A stretch of 64,000 nucleotides of DNA from Maritimibacter dapengensis. Its GTDB lineage: Bacteria > Pseudomonadota > Alphaproteobacteria > Rhodobacterales > Rhodobacteraceae. Location: positions 372,001 through 436,000 of the forward strand of contig NZ_JAHUZE010000001.1 of NCBI RefSeq assembly GCF_019218265.1, in the 5' to 3' direction. The notes under the pieces are model-generated. The model had not been told where the DNA came from, did not search any database, and saw only the letters and a program-made list of their open reading frames with translations. Made by a program: the position numbers and the translations under genes. Shown piece by piece: positions 35,046 to 44,478 of the stretch; position 1 is the stretch's first letter, and each line of letters begins with the position of its first letter.

Positions 35046-35724
35046 CCTGGTCCAAAAGGTCGAGCACCTTTGGCCCCATCGCCTCGATGTTGAGCGCGAC
35101 GCCTTGGGCGTTCGGATGGATGCCGTCGGACTGAAACGCGCTGGTGCGGTCGATCTGGCCCTCTGCCATCGCGTCGGCCATGCCCTGAAAGATATAGGGA
35201 TGGAACACGACACCATAGGTCTCGGCGACCTCCGGGTAGATAGCGTTGAACCTCTCGGAATACTCCGCACCGAAATTGCTTGTGGCACGGTAGCCGACGA
35301 GCATCACCGGGATGTCGCGGGCCTGAATACGCGACACGATCTCATCGAGGTTCGCTGCGACCTCGTCCAAAGGCAGACCACGCAGGAGGTCGTTGCCGCC
35401 GGTCGCCAGCAGAACCGCATCGACATCGTCGCCAATCGTCCAGTCGAGCCGTCTCAACCCGCCCGCCGTCGTTTCGCCGGAAACACCGCCGTTGATGACT
35501 TCGACGTCGCGGCCTTGCGCGTCGAGCCAGCGGTCAAGTTGCGGCACGAACCCGTCTCCGTTCGCCAGCCCGTATCCCTGCACGAGAGAGTCGCCAAATG
35601 CCATTAATTTGATCGGTTCGGCCTGTAGCGGCAGCGCAAGGAAAGGGAATATCAACAAAGACTTGGATATCGTCCGCCGCGACCCATATGCCCAAGAGAC
35701 GATTTTGCGAAAGGCCTGCTTCAT
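35026..35724 (-). CDS. tesA: Arylesterase / lysophospholipase, TesA-like SGNH hydrolase
   Basis: SGNH (GDSL) hydrolase of 232 residues. The signal peptide (about 1-35, ending LPLQA) sends it to the periplasm. Block I is FGDSLVQGYG with the nucleophile Ser, block II is NGGVSGETT, block III is ATGGNDLLRG, and the catalytic Asp-His are in SDGIHPNAQG. In E. coli tesA is likewise divergent from ybbA-ybbP, the same arrangement as here. The chosen start shares bases with the start of the ABC ATPase gene. A shorter N-terminus is possible because the ribosome site is weak. Confidence 0.85.
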   Translation of the reverse strand: MKQAFRKIVSWAYGSRRTISKSLLIFPFLALPLQAEPIKLMAFGDSLVQGYGLANGDGFVPQLDRWLDAQGRDVEVINGGVSGETTAGGLRRLDWTIGDDVDAVLLATGGNDLLRGLPLDEVAANLDEIVSRIQARDIPVMLVGYRATSNFGAEYSERFNAIYPEVAETYGVVFHPYIFQGMADAMAEGQIDRTSAFQSDGIHPNAQGVALNIEAMGPKVLDLLDQVTAPGT

Positions 35725-36391
35725 GACCGACCCCGTCCTGCGACTGACCGACGTGTCGCTCTCCCTGATGGGCAATGCCGGCCCGGTCGATATCCTTCGC
35801 GGGATCACCATGGATGTAGAACGCGGGGAAACGCTTGGGCTCACGGGGCCGTCGGGTTCGGGCAAGTCTTCGCTCCTCATGCTCATGGGCGGGTTGGAGC
35901 GCGCGACGGGCGGGACCGTGACGGCGCTTGGCCAGGACCTCGGACCGCTCGACGAAGATGCGCTCGCCCGGTTTCGTCGCAAACATATGGGGGTGGTGTT
36001 CCAGTCTTTCCACCTCATTCCAACCATGACGGCGTTGGAAAACGTGGCGACCCCGCTGGAACTGGCGGGTGCGCCGGACGCGTTCGAGAGGGCGGCAGAG
36101 GAGCTGGCTTCGGTCGGGCTGGATCACCGAACCGATCATTACCCCGCGCAGATGTCTGGCGGAGAGCAGCAGCGCACGGCGCTGGCACGCGCGGCGGTGA
36201 CGCGCCCCGAGATCCTGTTGGCGGATGAGCCGACCGGGAACCTCGACGGCACCACCGGCGCGGCGATCATGGACCTCCTGTTCGGCCTGCGCGACCGCCA
36301 CGGCGCGACGCTCGTGCTCGTTACCCATGCCGAGGACCTGGCGGAACGCTGTGACCGGGTTCTGGGCCTCCATGACGGGGCTCTGGCATGA
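35723..36391 (+). CDS. ybbA: ABC transporter ATP-binding protein, YbbA type
   Basis: ATPase of the MacB/LolD/FtsE class, 222 residues. Walker A is GPSGSGKSS, the signature MSGGEQQRTALARA, Walker B ILLADEPTGNLD and the switch His in VTHAEDLAERC. AAAGG lies nine bases before the ATG. The stop overlaps the permease start (ATGA). YbbA/YbbP-like pairs are mechanotransmission-type ABC systems at the inner membrane; the cargo is not known. The divergent TesA-like esterase suggests a link to acylated or lipid substrates, which is speculation. Confidence 0.85.
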   Translation: MTDPVLRLTDVSLSLMGNAGPVDILRGITMDVERGETLGLTGPSGSGKSSLLMLMGGLERATGGTVTALGQDLGPLDEDALARFRRKHMGVVFQSFHLIPTMTALENVATPLELAGAPDAFERAAEELASVGLDHRTDHYPAQMSGGEQQRTALARAAVTRPEILLADEPTGNLDGTTGAAIMDLLFGLRDRHGATLVLVTHAEDLAERCDRVLGLHDGALA

Positions 36392-38916
36392 GCGATATCG
36401 CCGTTGCCGCCCGTATCGCGCGCCGGGAATTGCGCGGCGGGGTGAAGGGTTTTCGCGTTTTTCTCGCCTGTCTCGCCTTGGGCGTCGCAGCAATCGCGGC
36501 GGTCGGATCGGTGCGTGAGGCGATCCAGGCGGGCATTTCGGATCAGGGCGCCGTTCTGCTCGGCGGGGATGCCTCTGTCGAATTGACCTACCGTCGCGCC
36601 GACCCGGCCGATGTCGAATACCTCCGAACCGTCGCGGACGAGGTTGGCGAGGTCATCGACTTTCGGTCCATGGCCCGCGTTCCGGGAACGGACGATCAGG
36701 GTTTGACTCAAGTGAAAGCGGTGGACGGCGCCTGGCCCCTATACGGTGCGCCCGAACTCGACCCCGACATCGACATCGCGGCCGCGCTGGCACCCGACGG
36801 CGACATCCCCGGTGCGGTCATGGCTCCGCTTCTGGCCGAGAGGCTGCAACTTGAGATCGGCGACAGCTTCACGCTCGGTACGCAGGAGTTTCGCCTCGCC
36901 GCGCGACTGGTAAGCGCGCCTGACGACGCAGCAGGCGGTTTCGACTTTGGCCCGCCGACCATCGTCCATATCGACGACCTTGCGACGTCGGGCCTGATCA
37001 ACGAGGGCACCTTGTTCAACAGCGAATACCGCCTGAGGACCGCACCGGGAACCGATCTGGACGCCCTGCGACAACAGGTCATGGCGCGAATGGAAGGCAG
37101 CGCCCCACGTTGGCGCGATGCGCGAAACGGCGCACCGGGCATCAGCGAATTCGTGGACAGGCTGGCATCGTTTCTCGTGCTGGTCGGGCTCGCGGGCCTC
37201 GCGGTGGGCGGGGTCGGCATCTCGGCGGCGGTTCGCGCCTATCTCGACGAGAAAACCGAAGTGATCGCGACGTTGAAGACGCTGGGAGCAGGGCGGAGCG
37301 TGATTTTTCTGACCTACGCGCTCCAGATCGGGATGTTGACTGTCGTTGGCATCGCGCTGGGCCTGATCATCGGCGGCCTCATCCCCGTGGTCTTCGGCCC
37401 ACTCATCAGCGCGGCGCTCCCGATTCCCGCACGGTTGACCTTTTCGCCCGAACCTATGGCCGAAGCCGCGCTCTACGGTGCACTCGCTGCGGCCATTTTC
37501 ACGCTCTGGCCGCTGGCCAAGACCGAAGAGGTCCGTGCCGCCGCGCTGTTTCGAGGGCGGGGCGCGCCCGAAGGCTATCCGCGGCCTGTCTATATCCTCA
37601 TCACCGCACTTGGCCTCGCGCTTCTGATCGGTGCTGCGGCGCTTTTTTCCGACATGGCCCGGATTGCGCTCTGGTCCGCCTTCGGCATTTTCTTTGCCTT
37701 CCTGCTGCTCGTGCTGGCGGGCCGCGCCGTGCGTGCCTTGTCTCGCGGGCTTGCAAAGCGGCCCTTCCTGCGTGGCCGTCCCATGCTACGTATGGCTTTC
37801 GCCTCGGTCGGCGGACCAGGCAATGAGGCATCAAGCGTGGTTTTGTCGCTTGGCCTCGGGCTTTCGGTGTTGGCCGCCGTGGGTCAGGTCGACAACAATC
37901 TGCGCGGCTCTATCGCGCGCGAATTGCCCGACATCGCGCCAAGCTTTTTCGTCGTGGACATCCAGCCTGACCAGATCGACGCGGTGCGCGATCGTGTCAC
38001 GACCGACACAGGGGTCAGCCGGATGGACGCGGCCCCGATGCTGCGCGGCATGATCACCGAGATAAACGGTCGCCCTGCACGTGACGTCGCGGGGGACCAT
38101 TGGGTGGTCGAAGGTGATCGGGGGGTGACCTATTCCGAAGAGATGCCGGACAGGTCACGCTTGACCGCAGGCGAATGGTGGCCAGCGGATTACGACGGCG
38201 AACCGCTCATCAGCTTCGTGGCGGAGGAGGCGGGCGAAATTGGCCTTTCGGTCGGCGATACCATGACCGTGAACATCCTGGGCCGTGACATCACCGCGCG
38301 CGTCGCATCCCTGCGCGACGTGAACTTCTCATCCGCCGGGATGAATTTCACAATCGCGATGAACCCCTCGGCGCTCGCCGGTGCGCCGCATAGCTGGCTT
38401 GCCACGATCTATGCCGAGGAAGAGGCGGAGGCTGCCCTCCTGCGTGACATCTCCCGTACCTATCCGAACATCACCATGATTTCCGTGCGCGACGCGATCG
38501 GGCGGGCGACGGAGCTTCTGGGAACCATCGCGGCGGCGATCACATATGGTGCGCTCATCACGCTGGTTACGGGCGCTGTGGTGCTGATCGGTGCGGCACT
38601 GGCCGGCGAACGTGCGCGGACATATGAGGCCGCGGTGTTGAAGACGCTCGGCGCGCCGCGTGCACGCATCCTTGCCAATTTCGCCCTACGCTCGGTGATC
38701 CTCGGTGCCGCCGCCGGGGTCGTCGCCGTGTTCGCGGGGGGTATGGCAGGATGGGCCGTATCGACGTTCGTGATGGACACGGGCTTCGTGTTCGAGCCGG
38801 TCTCGGCCATCGCCATTGTCACTGGGGGCGTGGTCGTCACGCTCCTGACCGGCCTCGCGTTCGCGTGGCGTCCCCTCTCGGCCCGGCCGGCGCAGGTGCT
38901 CCGGGCGCGGGAATGA
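36388..38916 (+). CDS. ybbP: ABC transporter permease, YbbP/FtsX-like
   Basis: The 842-residue protein has an N-terminal transmembrane helix, a large periplasmic domain (about 50-245), then two FtsX-like membrane blocks (about 255-420 with LVGLAGLAVGGVGISAAVRAYLDEKTEVIATLKTLG, and 700-835), separated by a second periplasmic domain. This double-FtsX layout is typical of YbbP. It forms a transporter with the preceding ATPase, overlapping it by four bases. It ends six bases before the end of the converging glycosyltransferase gene. Confidence 0.8.
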   Translation: MSDIAVAARIARRELRGGVKGFRVFLACLALGVAAIAAVGSVREAIQAGISDQGAVLLGGDASVELTYRRADPADVEYLRTVADEVGEVIDFRSMARVPGTDDQGLTQVKAVDGAWPLYGAPELDPDIDIAAALAPDGDIPGAVMAPLLAERLQLEIGDSFTLGTQEFRLAARLVSAPDDAAGGFDFGPPTIVHIDDLATSGLINEGTLFNSEYRLRTAPGTDLDALRQQVMARMEGSAPRWRDARNGAPGISEFVDRLASFLVLVGLAGLAVGGVGISAAVRAYLDEKTEVIATLKTLGAGRSVIFLTYALQIGMLTVVGIALGLIIGGLIPVVFGPLISAALPIPARLTFSPEPMAEAALYGALAAAIFTLWPLAKTEEVRAAALFRGRGAPEGYPRPVYILITALGLALLIGAAALFSDMARIALWSAFGIFFAFLLLVLAGRAVRALSRGLAKRPFLRGRPMLRMAFASVGGPGNEASSVVLSLGLGLSVLAAVGQVDNNLRGSIARELPDIAPSFFVVDIQPDQIDAVRDRVTTDTGVSRMDAAPMLRGMITEINGRPARDVAGDHWVVEGDRGVTYSEEMPDRSRLTAGEWWPADYDGEPLISFVAEEAGEIGLSVGDTMTVNILGRDITARVASLRDVNFSSAGMNFTIAMNPSALAGAPHSWLATIYAEEEAEAALLRDISRTYPNITMISVRDAIGRATELLGTIAAAITYGALITLVTGAVVLIGAALAGERARTYEAAVLKTLGAPRARILANFALRSVILGAAAGVVAVFAGGMAGWAVSTFVMDTGFVFEPVSAIAIVTGGVVVTLLTGLAFAWRPLSARPAQVLRARE

Positions 38917-38922
38917 CCGGTC

Positions 38923-40035
38923 TCAACGCTTTTGCGATTGGTTCGTGTAGGCTTTGATCCAATGCAGATCGGTCTTCTTGTAGGCCAGCGGCATCCCACG
39001 GATCATGTCACGCCGAACGATCTGATGCGGCAATGCGATGGACCTGTCATCCGCCTTTGAGGCAGTCAATACCTCACGCGTCAACATCGCCGGCCCGGCG
39101 AGGGCGAGTGGATGGCCATTGGGGTCACGCGAAATGTTTGCATAGGCCGTGTCGAGCGCATTGGCGATCACAGGCGTTCCCGGTCGCGCCCCGATAAGCA
39201 TGTTGCTGATCGTCGGCATAGCCCGGTCGGTTCGCTGGTAATAGAAATCCCGTCCCGCCAACTGGCGGAGACGCCGCTCCGCCACGGGTCCCGCTCCAAG
39301 GTCGGCATCGACATAGACGCCACCATTCTGGAAAAGCCGGGCGAGACGGAACAGGTCGGCTTTCACGGCGGGCAATGGGATCGTGTCCCAAACCGCTTTG
39401 CTGTCGGCACCAAGAACGTCGGCCACGATGCTGCGCGCCTCATCTTCTTCGAAGAGCCGATAGCGATCAGACCCCACCAGATCGCGCCATTCTCGGGTCA
39501 GCGCAGCGACGTCGTCGGGAATGTCGCGGTCCCAGAACTGGAACAAGTCCGGCAGGACGGCGCCTTCCGGCATCGCCGGGTCGAATAGATGGTCGTGGAG
39601 GAATAGCCAGCCGGTGAAATCGGCCGGCTCGGTCTCTCGCTGCGAGAGTTTGTCGATCCGGTTGCGTAACCGGTCCGAACGGTCCGCGTCCCGGCCGTTG
39701 AAAATTCGGTACGCGACGTCGGCCTGCCGGCTCAGGTCCGGGCGGTAGTGACGCGCGAACGACCCTTGGCCGCTAAGGTCCGGCACGAAGTCACGATAGG
39801 TTTTGTAGAAAGCCGCAATTCTGCTTCGGTCGGGACAATCCTGGTCGGCCAGCCTGTCGAGGTTCGAAAACAGCGCGTCGTGGTGAAACCGTTTGCTCGT
39901 GGACATCCGGCGATCAAGCGCCGCGCGCGACCATGTCCGACCCTGGAAATAATCCAACGCGCTCAGCGGCGTCAGTGCGACGGCTTCGAGGAGCCCGATT
40001 TTTCTGGCCACGGCAATGACCGCACGTTTCAACAT
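38923..40035 (-). CDS. Glycosyltransferase, GT32 (OCH1/capsule) type
   Basis: A predicted cytoplasmic glycosyltransferase of 370 residues. The GT32-type core is visible in LFQFWDRDIPDDVAALTREW, YRLFEEDEARSIV, VKADLFRLARLFQNGGVYVDADLGAG (with the DxD metal-binding motif) and the following PTISNMLIGARPGTPVIANAL. The N-terminal 130 residues are not recognised. The frame opens 72 codons further upstream, but the ATG at 40035 avoids reading through the sdh terminator. It stands alone; the sugar and acceptor are unknown, with exopolysaccharide or capsule synthesis as the likely role. Confidence 0.7.
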   Translation of the reverse strand: MLKRAVIAVARKIGLLEAVALTPLSALDYFQGRTWSRAALDRRMSTSKRFHHDALFSNLDRLADQDCPDRSRIAAFYKTYRDFVPDLSGQGSFARHYRPDLSRQADVAYRIFNGRDADRSDRLRNRIDKLSQRETEPADFTGWLFLHDHLFDPAMPEGAVLPDLFQFWDRDIPDDVAALTREWRDLVGSDRYRLFEEDEARSIVADVLGADSKAVWDTIPLPAVKADLFRLARLFQNGGVYVDADLGAGPVAERRLRQLAGRDFYYQRTDRAMPTISNMLIGARPGTPVIANALDTAYANISRDPNGHPLALAGPAMLTREVLTASKADDRSIALPHQIVRRDMIRGMPLAYKKTDLHWIKAYTNQSQKR

Positions 40036-40113
40036 GTCTGGACCCTGCCTGAGACGCTGATCGCGGGTAAATACCAATCGCCTCACCCTGTCAAACCGAC
40101 GAACCGACACATG

Positions 40114-40145
40114 ACGAAGCCCCACCATTCCGGGCGGGGCTTCGT
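40114..40145 (-). terminator. Hairpin terminator of the sdh operon
   Basis: ACGAAGCCCC pairs perfectly with GGGGCTTCGT over a 12-base loop, 21 bases beyond the sdhB stop on the minus strand. A clear T-tract is absent, so termination strength is uncertain, but position and 10-bp stem fit the end of the sdh transcript. Confidence 0.6.
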
Positions 40146-40166
40146 GCAACGCGCGCGGTCGTCGGA

Positions 40167-40946
40167 TCAGATCGTGCGCTGCACCATCATCTTCTTGACC
40201 TCGGCAATCGCCTTGGCCGGGTTCAGACCCTTGGGACAGGTCTGCGCGCAATTCATGATCGTGTGGCAGCGATAAAGCTTGAACGGGTCCTCGAGGTCGT
40301 CGAGCCGTTCGCCGGTCGCTTCGTCACGAGAGTCGATGATCCAGCGGTAGGCGTGAAGAAGCGCGGCAGGGCCGAGATACCGATCTGCGTTCCACCAGTA
40401 GCTCGGGCAGGAAGCCGAGCAGGATGCGCACATCACGCATTCGTAAAGGCCATCGAGCTTCTTGCGGTCCTCGATCGACTGCTTCCACTCTTTCGCAGGC
40501 GCATTGGTCTTGGTTTCAAGCCACGGCATGATCGACGCGTGCTGGGCGTAGAAATGCGTGAGATCCGGGATCAGATCCTTCACCACGGGCATGTGAGGCA
40601 GCGGATAGATTTTCACGTCGCCCTGGATTTCGTCCATGCCGAAGATGCACGCGAGGTGGTTCTGACCGTCGATGTTCATCGCGCAGGAGCCGCAGATGCC
40701 TTCGCGACAGGAGCGGCGGAAGGTGAGCGTGGGGTCGATCTCGTTCTTGATCTTGATCAGCGCGTCCAGAACCATCGGGCCACACTTGTCCATGTCGAGA
40801 AAGTAGGTGTCGACACGCGGGTTCTCACCATCGTCCGGCGACCAGCGATAGATCATGAACTTGCGCACATTGGTCGCGCCCTCGGGCTTCGGCCATGTCT
40901 TGCCCGTGCGAATTTTGGAGTTCTTGGGAAGGGTCAGCTGGACCAT
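40167..40946 (-). CDS. sdhB: Succinate dehydrogenase iron-sulfur subunit SdhB
   Basis: The 259-residue subunit carries three iron-sulfur clusters that pass electrons from SdhA to quinone. The [2Fe-2S] cysteines are Cys80, Cys85, Cys88 and Cys100; the C-terminal ferredoxin part has [16 protein letters not shown] and [14 protein letters not shown] for the [4Fe-4S] and [3Fe-4S] clusters. AGGAGG eight bases before the ATG fixes the start, though the frame stays open upstream. It is the last gene of sdhC-sdhD-sdhA-orf-sdhB on the minus strand. Confidence 0.95.
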   Translation of the reverse strand: MVQLTLPKNSKIRTGKTWPKPEGATNVRKFMIYRWSPDDGENPRVDTYFLDMDKCGPMVLDALIKIKNEIDPTLTFRRSCREGICGSCAMNIDGQNHLACIFGMDEIQGDVKIYPLPHMPVVKDLIPDLTHFYAQHASIMPWLETKTNAPAKEWKQSIEDRKKLDGLYECVMCASCSASCPSYWWNADRYLGPAALLHAYRWIIDSRDEATGERLDDLEDPFKLYRCHTIMNCAQTCPKGLNPAKAIAEVKKMMVQRTI

Positions 40947-41106
40947 CGGTCGCCTCCTGTTGGCTTGTGTGAGACACGCGAAAGCGCCCCACAGGCTGTT
41001 GCGTGGGGTCTCGTCGCACCAATGCAAAGGCGCGCGCTCGCGGATTGTGTCCGCGAGGCGAGGTTTTCTTCGCTGTCGCGGCCGCCTGGGCAGACCGCAG
41101 TTGCGA

Positions 41107-41427
41107 TCAGCCTTGCGGCTGCTGCTGGACCGACGTGTCGCAGGCGCGCAGACCATCCTGGTCGGCGACATTGCGGATCACGCTCTCCCGCTCCTCGCTG
41201 GAGCCGGCTGCGTTGAAGTAGTCGATTTCGGTAGTCGTCATACGCGCCGTAACGCAGACCGCGAATTCCTCGCGCTCCGATTCCGCGAGGAACTGTTTCG
41301 AATCCAGTTCCGCGAGGAAAGTTGCCTTGGCTTCGGCACGATCCGCTTCCGGCTCGGACGAGTCGTAGGCGAGGGCCGGCGCGCTCAGGGCGAGCAGCGC
41401 GAGGGGAAGAATGATGACACGTTTCAT
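41107..41427 (-). CDS. Small secreted protein encoded between sdhA and sdhB
   Basis: The 106-residue product starts with a clear Sec signal peptide ([20 protein letters not shown], 1-20). The mature part is acidic, with two cysteines (in [10 protein letters not shown] and GLRACDTS) that could form a disulfide. No family is recognised. GAGGA seven bases upstream supports this start rather than the longer open frame. It lies within the sdh operon, so co-expression with complex II is expected; whether it helps assembly or maturation of the complex is unknown. Confidence 0.65.
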   Translation of the reverse strand: MKRVIILPLALLALSAPALAYDSSEPEADRAEAKATFLAELDSKQFLAESEREEFAVCVTARMTTTEIDYFNAAGSSEERESVIRNVADQDGLRACDTSVQQQPQG

Positions 41428-41712
41428 GTCTTGACGTCCTCGTTTCATACGCGGACCTGACAGGAGTGAAACGACCGTGCCCGTCAATCCCTCGACGACG
41501 GGTTTGTAACAGGTCGCCGTTCCGACCCAAGCAGCAGGCCGAAACGTGCGCGGCGACCGCCGCGTCGGTCCACCGCACCCCACGAGGCCCCGTCATGGAG
41601 CCCCGCAACATAGGGGTATTGCAGCAGAATACGGCGGAAATTGCCTTCAAACGTGGCTTTTCCGAGACCTGTGGACCAGCGCACCCTGGGGTATGTCCGA
41701 GGACATTGCGCA

Positions 41713-43518
41713 TCAGAACGTGCGGGCCTTCGGTGCAATCTTCTTCAACGCGATGCCGCCTGCATCTTCGGTCGTCAGCGGGTCGAGGATCACCGGGCGA
41801 TAGCTCAACGCCACCTTGTTGCCTTCGACACGTGCGATGGTGTGCTTGCGCCATTCGTCGTCGTCGCGCGAGGAATGATCCTCGGACGCATGCGCGCCCC
41901 GGCTTTCCTTACGCGCTTCGGCGCCGGTGATGGTGGCAAGCGCGTTGGGCATGAGGTTCGTCAGTTCCAGCGTTTCCATCAGGTCCGAGTTCCACACGAG
42001 GCTGCGGTCGGTCACTTTGAGATGGTCCAGCTTGGCGGCGATGTCGGTCATTTTGGCGACGCCGGCTTTGAGGGTTTCGTCAGTGCGGAACACCGCTGCG
42101 TCTTCCTGCATCGTGCGTTGCATTTCTAGGCGAAGATCGGCGGTGGGCGTGCCACCGCTGGCGTTGCGCAGACCGTCGAACCGCTCGAGAGCCTTGTCGA
42201 TTTCCGAAACACGCGGCGTCGGCACGGAACTGTTGCGGTCGACCACGTCGCCCGCGCGGATGGCGGCGGCCCGGCCGAACACGACAAGGTCGATCAGCGA
42301 GTTGGACCCGAGCCGGTTCGCACCATGAACACTCGCGCAGCCAGCTTCGCCCACTGCCATGAGCCCCGGCACGACTGCATTTGGATCGTCCTTGGTCGGG
42401 TTCAGAACCTCACCGTAATAGTTGGTCGGGATACCGCCCATGTTGTAATGCACGGTCGGCAGAACCGGGATCGGTTCCTTCGTGACGTCCACGCCTGCAA
42501 AGATCTTTGCGCTTTCCGAAATGCCCGGAAGCCGTTCGGCGAGCGCTTCGGCAGGCAGGTGGCTGAGGTTCAGGTGGATGTGGTCGCCGTTCTCGCCCAC
42601 ACCACGGCCCTCGCGGATTTCCATGGTCATCGAGCGGGACACGTAGTCGCGCGGGGCGAGGTCTTTGTATTGGGGCGCGTAACGCTCCATGAACCGTTCG
42701 CCTTCGGAATTGGTGAGATACCCACCTTCGCCGCGTGCGCCTTCGGTGATAAGGCAGCCGGAGCCATAGATACCGGTCGGGTGGAACTGGACGAACTCCA
42801 TGTCCTGAAGCGGCAGGCCGGCCCGCGCCACCATACCGCCACCGTCGCCGGTGCAGGTGTGGGCGGAGGTCGCCGAGAAATAGGCGCGGCCATATCCGCC
42901 GGTGGCCAGCACGACCATCTTGGCAGCGAAAACGTGCATCGTGCCGTCATCGAGCTTCCAGCACAGAACGCCTTCACACTTGCCGTCCTCCGACATGAGA
43001 AGGTCGATAGCGAAATACTCGATATAGAACTCTGCGTTGTTCTTGAGCGACTGGCCGTAAAGCGTGTGCAGGATCGCGTGGCCGGTCCGGTCGGCGGCGG
43101 CGCAGGTGCGCTGCACCGCGGGGCCCTCACCGAACTCGGTCGTGTGGCCGCCAAAGGGCCGCTGGTAGATTTTGCCTTCTTCGGTGCGCGAAAACGGCAC
43201 GCCGTAATGCTCGAGCTCATAAACGGCGGCGGGCGCTTCGCGGGCGAGGTATTCCATCGCATCCGTGTCGCCGAGCCAGTCGGAGCCCTTCACGGTGTCA
43301 TACATGTGCCACTGCCAGTTATCCGGACCCATGTTCGACAGCGAGGCGGCGATTCCGCCTTGTGCGGCGACCGTGTGCGAGCGCGTCGGAAACACTTTGG
43401 TCACACAGGCGGTCTTCAGCCCCTGTTCGGCCATACCCAATGTGGCACGCAGGCCAGCACCGCCAGCACCCACGACAACAACGTCATATTCGTGCGTTTC
43501 GTATTCGTATTCAGCCAT
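41713..43518 (-). CDS. sdhA: Succinate dehydrogenase flavoprotein subunit SdhA
   Basis: Catalytic FAD subunit of complex II, 601 residues, oxidising succinate to fumarate. Visible signatures are the N-terminal dinucleotide site [28 protein letters not shown] with the His that binds FAD covalently, [23 protein letters not shown] with the catalytic Arg region, [10 protein letters not shown], and [27 protein letters not shown]. It starts 12 bases after the sdhD stop. The 285 bases between it and the small secreted protein gene belong to the operon's interior and hold nothing else I can identify. Confidence 0.96.
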   Translation of the reverse strand: MAEYEYETHEYDVVVVGAGGAGLRATLGMAEQGLKTACVTKVFPTRSHTVAAQGGIAASLSNMGPDNWQWHMYDTVKGSDWLGDTDAMEYLAREAPAAVYELEHYGVPFSRTEEGKIYQRPFGGHTTEFGEGPAVQRTCAAADRTGHAILHTLYGQSLKNNAEFYIEYFAIDLLMSEDGKCEGVLCWKLDDGTMHVFAAKMVVLATGGYGRAYFSATSAHTCTGDGGGMVARAGLPLQDMEFVQFHPTGIYGSGCLITEGARGEGGYLTNSEGERFMERYAPQYKDLAPRDYVSRSMTMEIREGRGVGENGDHIHLNLSHLPAEALAERLPGISESAKIFAGVDVTKEPIPVLPTVHYNMGGIPTNYYGEVLNPTKDDPNAVVPGLMAVGEAGCASVHGANRLGSNSLIDLVVFGRAAAIRAGDVVDRNSSVPTPRVSEIDKALERFDGLRNASGGTPTADLRLEMQRTMQEDAAVFRTDETLKAGVAKMTDIAAKLDHLKVTDRSLVWNSDLMETLELTNLMPNALATITGAEARKESRGAHASEDHSSRDDDEWRKHTIARVEGNKVALSYRPVILDPLTTEDAGGIALKKIAPKARTF

Positions 43519-43530
43519 GTCTTATGTCCT

Positions 43531-43908
43531 TCAGGCGCCCAGCGAGATGCGGATCACGGCGTAGGCGCCGATCAGTGCGAACAATGTCGAAAGCAGCCGC
43601 ATGGCGATGATGAGGATCATCCCGAGCCGGCCATGCACATAGTCTTCGATCACCACTTGCACGCCCTGAAAAAAGTGCAGGGACACGGTCACGAAAAAGG
43701 CGATCGCGATGACGGCGTTGACCGGATGGGCATAAGCCGCCCGGACTTCTTCATACCCGTCACCCAGATTGTATGCGAAGGGCAGGACGAAAAGCGGCAC
43801 CAGAAAGAGAAGCGCGATGGCGCTCAGCCTTTGTTCCCAGAAATGCCCGGTGCCTTGTTTGGCCGAACCCAGGCCTTCGACGCGTTTGCGGTCGGTCAGA
43901 AATCTCAT
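43531..43908 (-). CDS. sdhD: Succinate dehydrogenase membrane anchor SdhD
   Basis: Membrane anchor subunit of 125 residues with three predicted helices (about 28-46, 62-83 and 94-122). His78 in LHFFQGVQVVIEDY and the Asp89-Tyr90 pair match the haem and quinone-binding region of SdhD. TTGGAGG five bases before the ATG sets the start; a TTG four codons earlier is part of that ribosome site. It begins one base after the sdhC stop. Confidence 0.88.
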   Translation of the reverse strand: MRFLTDRKRVEGLGSAKQGTGHFWEQRLSAIALLFLVPLFVLPFAYNLGDGYEEVRAAYAHPVNAVIAIAFFVTVSLHFFQGVQVVIEDYVHGRLGMILIIAMRLLSTLFALIGAYAVIRISLGA

Positions 43909-43909
43909 C

Positions 43910-44302
43910 TTAGCCTCCAATCGCGATCCAGAGTGTGATGATCGTCATCACGACCATGAAGGCCAGTCCGATCATCGCGGACCGGTTCGAAGCCTTCTGC
44001 CCCAGGTGGCTGCCCGTGTCCCAGACGAGGTGCCGCACACCGTTGGCGAAGTGCAGCCAAAGCGCGACGGTCGACAGGGTGAAAACCAGTATTCCGAACC
44101 ATGATGTCAGAACGGCGCTCGCCGTCTCGAAGTATTCCGGTCCGGTCGCGAGTGCGAGGAAATACCAGACGATGAGGATGGCCGCGAAAGCCAGCGCGAC
44201 GCCCGTGATGCGGTGCAGGATCGAAAGCTTGGCATTCAGGGGGAGGCGATAGACTTGAAGATGCGGCGACAGCGGACGCGTTTCGTTGCTGACGTTGGCC
44301 AT
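43910..44302 (-). CDS. sdhC: Succinate dehydrogenase cytochrome b556 subunit SdhC
   Basis: Membrane subunit of 130 residues with three helices (about 30-52, 62-86 and 108-128). Diagnostic motifs are RPLSPHLQVYRL, SILHRITGVAL (quinone site) and HFANGVRHLVWD, in which His84 is the expected haem ligand. It is the first gene of the sdh operon. Its upstream region contains two copies of a TGTGATCACA-type palindrome shared with the sucC promoter region, plus an inverted repeat closer to the gene. Confidence 0.92.
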   Translation of the reverse strand: MANVSNETRPLSPHLQVYRLPLNAKLSILHRITGVALAFAAILIVWYFLALATGPEYFETASAVLTSWFGILVFTLSTVALWLHFANGVRHLVWDTGSHLGQKASNRSAMIGLAFMVVMTIITLWIAIGG

Positions 44303-44393
44303 GGCTCTTCCTTCGTAGCTATTGGCGGTTGCGGCATACCAATACGCATATCGTGGCGAGAGTCACGTGGGGATTGGACAAAAAGCGGTGCGG

Positions 44394-44412
44394 TGAACGC
44401 TAACGGCGTTCA
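44394..44412. promoter_or_regulatory. Inverted repeat TGAACGC-TAACG-GCGTTCA upstream of sdhC
   Basis: A perfect 7-bp inverted repeat with a 5-base spacer, 92 to 110 bases before the sdhC start. It could be a leader hairpin in the sdh mRNA or an operator. It lies between the tandem palindromes and the gene. Confidence 0.35.
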
Positions 44413-44423
44413 AAAATCCATCT

Positions 44424-44454
44424 TGTGATCACATTTTGCGGGCTAGTGATCACA
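44424..44454. promoter_or_regulatory. Tandem TGTGATCACA palindromes upstream of sdhC
   Basis: The first copy, TGTGATCACA, lies at 44424-44433 and the second, AGTGATCACA (one mismatch at the edge), at 44445-44454. Their centres are exactly 21 bp apart, two helical turns. A partial copy TGTGATCT sits at 44463. The same palindrome pair with the same spacing lies before sucC. Two dimers of one regulator could bind side by side. The protein is not identified. Confidence 0.7.
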
Positions 44455-44478
44455 AAAATTCCTGTGATCTGGGCATTC

